Assembly: GCA_039820405.1 (NCBI GenBank)
Contig: JBCBQC010000040.1
Coordinates: 1 to 54,027 of the forward strand
Source: CALLVY01 sp937899855
Lineage (GTDB): Bacteria > Bacteroidota > Bacteroidia > Chitinophagales > Saprospiraceae
DNA length: 54,027 bases
Direction: 5' to 3'
The stretch's first letter is position 1; each line of letters begins with the position of its first letter. The notes under the pieces are model-generated. The model was not told where the DNA came from, did no database searches, and worked only from the letters and a program-made list of their open reading frames with translations. Shown here one piece after another: positions 10,701 to 18,100 of the stretch. A program made the translations under genes and the position numbers.

Positions 10701-11314
10701 TGGTCAACGTGGTGGATGAAGAAGCGCATACGGGGCGGTACAGTCTGCGCCTGGCGCCGAGTGCAGAGGGCCCCTTCCTCGTGAAGTACCTGCTCGGCGA
10801 CAGTGATCCCAACTGTCAGGCGACTTTCCGTCCGATTCCGGGGAATCGTTACGTGGTCAGTGCCTGGGTCAAGGAAACGAGAAATGGGGAAGCCTTGCCC
10901 AATACCACGCAGTACAGCGGTGCCGGTATCAGAATTCAATTTTGCGACGGTGCGGCAACGACGCTACCCGATATCAAAGCGAGTGGCCTCATCATCGATG
11001 GCTGGCAGCGGATTTACGCCGACTTTACCGTCCCCGCCACCGCCGAATACTTTGAGCTGCGGCTCATCAACGAGTCGTTGGGTATCGGTAATACGGCTTA
11101 CTTCGACGACCTGCGCATCCATCCCTTCCTGGGGAACATGACGGCCGTCGTCTACGATCGGGAGACTTATAAAGTAGCCGCCACGCTGGACGAAAACAAC
11201 TACGCCACCTTCGCCATTCGCGATCAAGCGGGAGCGGTGGTTAAGTACAATGTAGAAACGGAACAGGGCGTGGTAACGCTCAACGAAGGTACCCGACACG
11301 TCAAACCCAACTAA
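4736..11314 (+). CDS. Giant secreted RHS-like protein lacking an RHS core (2192 aa)
   Basis: 2192 residues. An Arg/Lys-rich start and long hydrophobic stretch (about 12-33, ending LLAITSG) form a signal peptide or anchor. Residues 50-120 contain the opening typical of Bacteroidota RHS/SpvB-like proteins: an NLYTGDFTYNIPL segment, then NGGYPINLFYNSGI, EAGSWVGLGWNLN and RQLRGLPDDF. A very long beta-rich body with many YG, NN and PDG turns follows. At about 1968-2120 there is a carbohydrate-binding-module-like region (HTGRYSLRLAP ... AYFDDLRIHP). The end (NMTAVVYDRETYKVAATLDENNYATF) is the standard tail of this group. I see no RHS core signature and no variable toxin tip, so it may be a cocoon, adhesin or delivery partner for the RHS toxin 9 kb downstream. 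The start is fixed by the one-base gap to the preceding lipoprotein gene. The role is inferred. Confidence 0.85.
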   Translation: MRLDRLRRYKRPLMAVLLIPLLVSLFPTSLLAITSGPAQEEFANFEAAQTTDMVNLYTGDFTYNIPLMTVPGPNGGYPINLFYNSGIDLDEAGSWVGLGWNLNVGAVNRQLRGLPDDFNGDVVKQEMHLKNNFAIGIDFPASVTERFGFETGGGDRWNGQLYYNNYKGLGYRVGTSFGIKGILNVNVNYDAQNGIGIDPVISLKGQFGAISAGLKLSTSYNSRKGLKKVALKTSLRGTTKNRIVGRSSRTHLRFVGGGTSNLSFGFSGGVPDIQVPTRTSMINFDLRFSGDYTFPTFKPKRWGNWRGYVQWSRLRNDGVDSREAYGYLYNQNADERDYRDFNRTGLSYSKKVPNLSTSAYTYDPLVVTGVGVGGQFRPYRSRVEVLHTPRQSSRTDGHRINLELGTKNTLHLGLGYAYTDGEEYSGPWRGGIPNSLLNPSNSNTSSRLFQDAYYLGYGEQTGYLSGGDNQLEAWLGSEALRPALTKGTNSFSNSGGQFVNEKTGATLDADNYLSQPSLGARTNRTPKPNYLQKLTEYEASQYGFSKDLRFYTKSTNGDIIQSLKFGSTPDEGSGKISEIIVNKDDGYRYVYGLPASNAKQVDAAFNVYPPYVDENGQSISDADANTDRIQASGHTSNKASKQYESKKTLPRYAHSWLLTHIASPDYQDLTGDGMSADDPGSWMQFHYLRTTGNASTFKYQWREPYVGSSFAEGQKSNPADDMASYVYGEKDLFYLRMVETATHLALFETSPRDDATGVAGEANGGIDPTNTNNYNKMYRLDRIKLYVKNVDGSWPNLNTATPIQTAVFSFADPSQPGGMATLCPGIPSSETGAGKLTLEQVYLTSEQSNRGRLSPYRFSYGPNDAQHNPAYERRNRDRWGNYQDNTNLYNSSYPYVDFPYTDQYNPPNADAWQLQEITLPTGGKIKVDYEADDYAYEMDQAAAQMFDIIAFGNAPNPNEAVRNRFNPLFGGEQSLTNSDADGNYRLYIHLSTPIPSTAELQGLGLTADEYFKRYYLADMEQVYYKTFVELTEPGDKTSDYIAGYAKLLKGANQYGVVGGAGSQVAFLTLAKVASQKPFFGQTIHPFQRAALEHLKFNRSELVNGYDPNESDSGNFLDQVGNIVGSIFQFFEEIAIMQMGFNRYGVDQGWGEKAKLNGHSIVRLYNGTGFMYGGGNRVAKLTLSNEWSYGAGADEYGQQYDYRMEENGRTISSGVAITPQGVGGDESALRYPVDYKLSTPLVAPQHLFVEKPMMKGYYPGPGVGYRKVTVKSLTDLLPVDIDESYAPIAVHEFYTHKDFPVRESETDLSSATPIYDWAIFPGFGSKLKKHTARSQGYSIELNNMAGKPKAMTQRTYPTANNPEGTLISRSEYVYQTEAPYSSTAANYLSSTAQILQPDGTLADGVIGQSHDIFHDFHENASSADQYGADFNIDFLLLSSPPPPIPIIVPSIYPEININETSLRTAVTHKVIYKTGLLDRVVVTDGASTITTKNIAYDPVTAQPLLTRTTNEFKDYIYNVSEPAHWKYDDPETGSMAGAYRNLDLKLTQVNMSGAALNFANPLSSHVVGDELWLQYPDGSGAKVYVTSVSALGITVQNEDGSLPNYNGAVTITTIRSGHRNHLTAAAASTSFKGSASPISSDLTNLQAKNDNILNTTASTYRQNWASSYCNEYFVPDPAANPCTVRNELLALLNVLANPNLGSQEPFSNGLTYGQDDLFTLYPQQMTTNIWPNSPATYWPFYTPGLYNPSDPFPPLVSNELHLSFRDCSDCFGSCDLRLLAQNVPVGFDWADITEVTSISGTDPNDLFQFSVVIKDAQGNTYTAVSTLNTCYEICPDGSTATSVCDYVAENCAVAQNANLFVSGNQGNWRMHESYVFKTDREYEAAFNEEPRLREFGAYENFAPFSWDGRADNVANGWVRATEITRYSPHGEATEEKDALDNYAAVQFGYHKQLAVGIGQNMQLREIAVDNFEDYDKDCTDHFRLKGATHLVNVVDEEAHTGRYSLRLAPSAEGPFLVKYLLGDSDPNCQATFRPIPGNRYVVSAWVKETRNGEALPNTTQYSGAGIRIQFCDGAATTLPDIKASGLIIDGWQRIYADFTVPATAEYFELRLINESLGIGNTAYFDDLRIHPFLGNMTAVVYDRETYKVAATLDENNYATFAIRDQAGAVVKYNVETEQGVVTLNEGTRHVKPN

Positions 11315-11323
11315 ATCTCCATC

Positions 11324-12058
11324 ATGATCCATCTATCATTTGCACCCCTGAAGTTTGGCAGTTTCCTACTGCTGTTTTTGGCCATCGTTCAGCTGGGCCA
11401 GGCCCAGGATAATCGGGCCGTATTGGAACGGGCCCTGCAACGCTACACCGAAATGGAAAACCTGTCTTTTGAAATGTACGCCACCGCTTTTAGCGAGGAG
11501 GAGGCCAGAGAGGGGGCGGTTGTTTTTCGGGGGGTCTTTAAAAAGCGGGGCGAATCCTTTTACACGTCGGCTTGGAATCGGGAGATGATCGTCAACGAGC
11601 GGGAGATGCTGGTGGTCAACCACGAGCAGCAAAAGATGGCCCGGGGGCGCTCCCAGCCCGAGGTCATGGGTGACCTGACCTATCCCACTTCCACCATCGA
11701 CTCGATTTTGATCAGTGGGGCGCAACTTGAATCGCTTGGCCAGAAGAATGGGGAACGCCACTACCGGCTCAATGCCTCCGGCGGCGTGGTGGCTCAAATT
11801 GAGTTTTACCTCGGCGCCCACGATCTGATCACCCGGATGGTTTATCACTACCGGGATACGCCCCTGGCCCATCCGGCTTACGCCCGCTTGGAATTGCAGT
11901 ACCGCAACATCAGTTTTGCCAAACCCGACGCCGCATTCTTTGACGAGGCCAAATTTGTAAGCCCATCCGCAGGGGGGGAACTCCGACCGAGTGCTCCTTA
12001 TCGGGACTACGAACTACGGGAGTTGACCTACGATACTTTTTCGTCGGCGCCCTTTTAA
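11324..12058 (+). CDS. LolA-like periplasmic lipoprotein-carrier-fold protein
   Basis: 244 residues from ATG 11324, nine bases after the giant RHS-like gene. The signal peptide ends near LAIVQLGQAQ (about residue 28). The mature protein reads like the LolA/LolB half-barrel: an opening helix (NRAVLERALQRYTEMENLSFEM), then successive beta strands with FKKRGESFYTSAWNREMIVN, LVVNHEQQKM and a C-terminal QIEFYLGAHDLITRMVYHYRD. The late strand-turn LELQYRNISFAKPDAAFFD is also typical of this fold. LolA carries lipoproteins from the inner to the outer membrane. This version has no lipobox and is encoded between two giant secreted proteins, so it may escort them or the operon's lipoprotein. The fold assignment rests on sequence pattern only. 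Confidence 0.65.
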   Translation: MIHLSFAPLKFGSFLLLFLAIVQLGQAQDNRAVLERALQRYTEMENLSFEMYATAFSEEEAREGAVVFRGVFKKRGESFYTSAWNREMIVNEREMLVVNHEQQKMARGRSQPEVMGDLTYPTSTIDSILISGAQLESLGQKNGERHYRLNASGGVVAQIEFYLGAHDLITRMVYHYRDTPLAHPAYARLELQYRNISFAKPDAAFFDEAKFVSPSAGGELRPSAPYRDYELRELTYDTFSSAPF

Positions 12059-12075
12059 ACCTTTATTTCTCATCC

Positions 12076-12091
12076 GGGGGAAGCCTCCCCC
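12076..12091 (+). other. GC hairpin just upstream of the RHS toxin gene
   Basis: ggggga (12076-12081) and tccccc (12086-12091) form a perfect 6-bp stem around the loop agcc, ending 14 bp before the ATG at 12106. There is no T-run after it, so it is not a classical terminator. It could stabilise the 3' end of the upstream mRNA or limit ribosome access to the RHS gene. Confidence 0.4.
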
Positions 12092-12105
12092 AGAATTCAA
12101 TAGCT

Positions 12106-15100
12106 ATGACTAAGTTACCCAAGGTAATTACTCTATTTTGCTGTCTCTTTTTGGCCCTGGCCAATGCCTTTGCCGGTAGCGATACCTACCGGACGGGTTT
12201 GCGTGGGGCGGGCATCGCTGTCAATAGCCAAATCCTTACGCAGGATGTTTGGTACGATCACATGCAGAGCAATTCGGATTGGTACAACTACGCCGGTGGT
12301 GGGTTAGACTATTCCCGACGCTTTGCCAACGTGGCGGCTACCGGTCGGGTGCGTTTGCAGTACGACGGTACGGAACACCTTTTTTACACCAACCCCTGGG
12401 AGTTGGTCGTGGGCTATCGGGTCCAGGCCTTTGCGGCGGATGGCAGTCTGCTGCTGGATCGGGACGATGAGCTACGGCTCCGCTACGATCCGGCTTACAA
12501 CGGGGGGCAGGTCGACATTGCGGTACTGGAATATCCCGGTGCCCACCGCCTCCAGATCGACCTCACTAGCGTCTCGGATCAGCCCAACGGCCAGTTTACC
12601 TTGGCGGATGATTTTATCCTGGAGGGCAGCGTGGAAGTCGAGCGTTATTTTACCCTCAACCCCAGCGTCGTTCCCTTTAGCTCGCACCGCCTGCTCAACG
12701 CCAATCCCAGCGGCGAGCATACGACGATCCAGTTTTTTTGGTCCTTTGCCGAAGGGGCGGAGGAATACGAATTGCAGTACCAGTACGTCAGCGACGAGTT
12801 GATCGACGGACAAAGCCCAGCGGATCAATTGGACTTTCGGGAGGCGACGCGAATCATGACGCCACGGCAGCAGTTTCGCTTGATTCCGGCTTACGAATCG
12901 GGCAGTATCTTTTACCGGGTGCGTTCGATTGGTCGCCACGGTGATGACTTCAAACACCGGCACTTGGGTGCTTGGTCGGTGGTGCAGGAAATCGTACTGG
13001 ACGAAACGTTGACTACGGGTGTCGATATTTTGGCCTACGAGTCGGCGCACAATTGGACGCAGCAGGTGACCCACTTTGGGGATGGCAAGTACCAGGTGGC
13101 GGTGGGCTTCTTCGATGGCTCGGGCCGGTCGCGGCAATCGGTGAGTTATGACCTGGACAACAAAATCGCCCACGTGCAGGAAAGCATGGTCGACCAGGAG
13201 GGGCGTCCGGCGGTGGATGTGATGTCGACCCCCGTTTTGCCCGCTACCTTGAGCGCCAGCAATTTGGACGTGGAGTCGCAGCTCCGTTTCTACGATAATT
13301 TTACGCTGGCCCACGGCACAACTACGCCTTACGATGAATCCCACTTCGACCTGGATGCCAATCGCGACAATCCACTCGGCATCAACGCTACCATTGCGGA
13401 AAAGGCGGGCAGTTATTATTCCAGCGCCAATCCGCTGAAGGATTATTCCTTCCACCGCTATTTGCCCGACGCGGCGACCGGGGGAAATGGTTCCTTTGGG
13501 TACATCCGAACTTTGTACGACAAGTACGGTCGACTCAAAGAGCAATCGGGAGTAGGGGAGGAGTACCACCTGGCGGCGGGACGGACGATGAAGTACTACT
13601 ACGGTACGCCCAGCCAACAGAAGTTGGACCGCTTGTTTGGGACCGAAGTGGGCTACGCCGAGCATTACCGCAAGCGGATGACCCAGGACCCCAACGGGCA
13701 ATTGACGGTGAGTTACGAAAAATTGGATGGTCAGGTGATCGCTACCGCGCTGGTGGGCTACGTTCCCTCGGTGATGGTCGGCGGCGAGGCCCTGCCCTTG
13801 GTGGATGAGGTGAGTACGGCGGATGGCATCATCGGGAATTTGACCGAGGAATTGGACAATCACAACGAGTACCTGGAAGGCAGCCAGGAGTGGGAATTGC
13901 TTTTTACCAAGTTGGTGAGTACGCCCGGTCCTTACAATTTCCATTACGACTTAGACCTCACCGATGCGCAGTACGCGATCAGTTGTGGGGACAATGTCTT
14001 CGGAGCGAGTTGCAAATACGAATTGGACATTCGCCTACTGGATGCCGACGATCAGGTAGTCAATTTTACGGGGACCTTTAGCGCTTCGGTAGTGGATGTC
14101 AATGGCAACGTAGTGACGGCGGTGGACCAAAATTCCTTCCCCGTACAAGTCAGCTTTGGCAACGATTACGACCTCGACTTTACGGCCATCTTCGCCGAGG
14201 TGGGCAACTATACGATCGTCAAAACCCTCGGACTGATCAGTACCGAGGCTGCCCTGGCCAATTACGAGGCCTTCCTCTTGGATCCCAGCAATGACTGTCT
14301 GAGTCCGGGGAACATCCTTTCGGATTGCGAGGGCATCAACTACGTGGAGGACGGTACTTTTTTCCCCAGCAACGGTGCCGATTGTGCCAGTCTGCTGGAC
14401 GTCTTTCGGGGCGACCTGAGCCCCGGTGGACAGTACTTTGACAATTTGCTCGGTGGAGTAGAAGACCCCGCTACGGTCAACGATTGGCTCGGGGGGGTAG
14501 GCTACGCGGGGCCCAACGTCCTGGCGCCCGATAACAGCTTGGTAACGACGTCGGACTTTGCGACGCTGGAGGGCTTGATCGATGCGGCGGTGGAAAACAT
14601 TACGATTGGGAGTGTGGCGGAGGGTTGGAATGCCTTCCGGGATTATTGGGATTTGCCCGAGGTGCAGGATCACCTGTTCGGCACGGGCAGTGGGGATTGG
14701 GGGCTGCACCGCTACCACCCCGAATACGGTCATTACGAGTGGTGTGTGGACTTGCAAAACAGCGTCCCGAACAACGGCCAGAGCAGTGGCGAATTTGACC
14801 AATCGCTCCTGACCTATGCCACTACGTTTGATCCCTGGATCACGGAACTACAAAACAGCAATTGCCCCTCCCAAGCGGCCAACTACCAGATCGTCAATGC
14901 CGATCCTTACTTTTCGAGTACCCTGGGTAGCCGACCGGTCAATGGCAACGGCCTCAATGGCAAAGAGCTGATGCGGGAGTTGTTGTGTACCTACCCCGAG
15001 CAATCCGTCCAGTCCTTGCCCACCAACACCCTCTGGGCCGCTGCGGTAGAAGCCGCCGATGCCGAGGTGGGGGGTATGGCGACCACCGCGCAGGTCTGGG

Positions 15101-18100
15101 AAGTCTTTGCGGCCTACTACGTCCAGCAAAAGCGGCGGGTAATGGACTTGCAAAAGAAAAACCCCTGCGACTCGGACAAATACAGTCCCTTCCTCTTCGA
15201 CGCCTCGACCGCCAATAACGCCGCCGACTTGGTGGCCGACCTTCCCCGCGAGCACGCCTTTAACTACTGGGGCAACTCGACCTACGACGTGGGCAGCGGC
15301 ACCCAACCCGCCACCGGACTCCATCCGGTATACGACAACTGGGACCAAAGCTGCGCCATCCAAACCAGCAGCATCGCCCAAGTCAGCACCCTGCTGTCCA
15401 ACTGGAGCTACGGCGACAACGAACAACTTCGCGTCACCGACGAACGCGCCCGTGGCTTTATGATCCGTATCCCGGATATGGAACGGGTAGCGCAGGACCT
15501 GGTGGATGATGGTATGAACGATGGCATCTTTGGCGAAAGCGACGACTGGACGGAATTGGAACAAATGATCAGCAATACCAATCCTTGTCTAAATGGTGCC
15601 TCGGTACTGATGGCTCACTCGGCGTACGATATTGTGTTCCCAACCAATGCCTCCAGTATCGTCATCCAACTGGAAAAGATCATTCGCTACTGGGACCAGC
15701 AGAGTAGTCCTGCGGATTGTATCCCGATCAACAGCGATCCGTGGAATTGCTCGAACAGTGTTGATTTTACGGTGACCTATTACAGCATGGAAGATTTTTA
15801 CTGGGCCAATCAGGCATTTTTTGATTGTATGGTCGCCACGGTCAACGATTTCGTATCCACGCCCTACGACTTCCAGGCGGTTCATACGCCCACGCACTTC
15901 GTCATCAGCAGTCCGACCCACGCCAATTTAATCCCCAATGGGGCGGTATTTACTACCTACAACAATTGTACGGACTGCTTGGAGAATTTTGGTGGTTCCA
16001 ACTCGGAGGGCACTTCTGGTGGGGAAAACGGCGCTGCCAGCCGCAGTCGGTCGGGTAACAATCTGTCGAATGGTCAGGGCTTAAACGCAACGCGCTCCGG
16101 AGCCTGTTTTGAATTTTGGAATCCCTGTGATCAAATTGTCCCGCACTGTTTGTGCGAAGATTTACAAGCGGCCACTGCCCAAACGGCCAGCGGTACCACG
16201 GCCCAGATTGCGGCGCTTTACGCCGAGGAGTACGGCGCTTTGCCCGCCGATTGGGAATCCTTTATCGACGTACTGGCTACCCAGTGCAATACGATCATCT
16301 ACAGTGCCACGGCAACGGAGGAGGCCCAGGTGGCGGCCGAGGAGTTGATCGAGGACCTGGCCGATGGGATCGTCAGCTTGCCCACCAGCCCCAACGCTCC
16401 CGCCCCGATTGGGCTGGACTGTTTTACCTACGAACCCGACCCCTGTGACGAAGGGCAGACCATTGCCGATTATTACAACGAGCAGATTTATCAGGATCAG
16501 TTTAATGCCCTGTTGGAGGAATTTGCCCAAAACTATTCGGCCAACTGCTTGAGCCCGGACGAGGCACCGGATGCCCTGGAGATGACCTACGAGGATCGGG
16601 AATACCATTTTACCCTTTACTACTACAGCCCGGAAGGCAACCTCTACGCCACGGTACCCCCCGAGGGCGTACGCCCCATTTCCGATGCGGATCCCACGGT
16701 GTTTGAGCAAATTGCCAACTACCGGACCAACGGCTGGGGAAGTGGTTTTACCGTGCCCCAGCACCGGCGCAACCTCGGTCGGGCCAACCAATTGATGACC
16801 TTGTACGAATACGACTCCTACAACAATCCCGTCGTATCGCAGATGCCCGAGCTACGGGGCACGACTACCGAAATGGACAACCTGCCTGCTTACGGTCAAA
16901 CGCAAACGATCTACGACGACCTGGGGCGCCCGCGATTTAGCCAGGACCCGCGTCTGGAAGAAGAAACCGCCGTGACCTACATTCGTTACGACGGACAGGG
17001 CCGCACCATCGAAAGTGGTCGTCTGGAATGGTACCAAAGCCTAAGCGACTTGACGGTCCACGTCAACGACCAAACCTTCCCCGACCCGGCGCTGACGGCC
17101 CTTTCCGAACGCTTGTTTTCTTACTACGACGAGACCAACGGCTTTAGCCCCGGAGTCCAGGAAAACCTCCGCAACCGTGTCGTCAAGACCGAATACTACG
17201 AAAGCGAAAACGCCCTCAGCCACGCCAGTCATTACGACTACGACATCCAGGGCAACGTCAAGACCCTCTGGCAGGAGGACCGCAACGTCCGCAATCCCAA
17301 TGGTTTTATCAAGCGGATGGACTATACCTACGGTTTGGTCAATGGCATTACCTACCAGTTTGACTACCAAGCCGGCCAGCGCGATGCCTATTCGCACCGC
17401 TACTGCTACGACGACAACAACCGGCTGATCCTCAGCGAGACCTCGGACGGTGGTGGAGTCTGGGATGTAGACCAGCACAACATTTACCGCTACGATGGGG
17501 CCCTGGCCCGGATGGAGGTAGGTGACTATCTCGTCCAGGGAATGGACTACGTTTATACCCTACAGGGTTGGATCAAAGGCGTCAACTCCTCGGCCAATCT
17601 CCCGGATCGGGACTTGGGCAACGACGGTGCCCTCAGCTCCACCGACCCCCGCAACCAGCTCCACCACTGGTTGGGGCGCGACGCCTACGCCTACACCCTG
17701 CACTACAACACGACCGACTATCAGTCGATCCACAACTTTAGCGCCACCAACCGCTTCTACGCCGAGGTCACCTCCGCCAATGGTGTCTACTTCCAAGGCG
17801 TCGACGGACCCGCTCCCGGCCTGTACAATGGCAACATCGCCGCCATGCAGACGACCCTCACCAAACCGGATGGTCAGCCCGAGGACTACCTCCTAAAGGG
17901 CTATTACTACGACCAGTTGATGCGGCTGCGGATCGCGCGCACTGCCCGGGAGCCGGCGACGGCGGGTACTGGCAACTCGGTCTTCATCAACAATGCCTGG
18001 GAAGCTACGGCGGCAAGCACGGCAGATTACCGCGTCGACCTGACTTATGACCGCAACGGTAACATCCAATCCCTCCAACGCAATGGCTATACGGCCCCTG

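Noticed and set aside
12472..13944. 490-codon open frame on the minus strand
   Set aside because: It lies wholly inside the RHS gene on the opposite strand and has the His/Arg/Val-rich composition of an antisense shadow in GC-rich DNA, with no motif.
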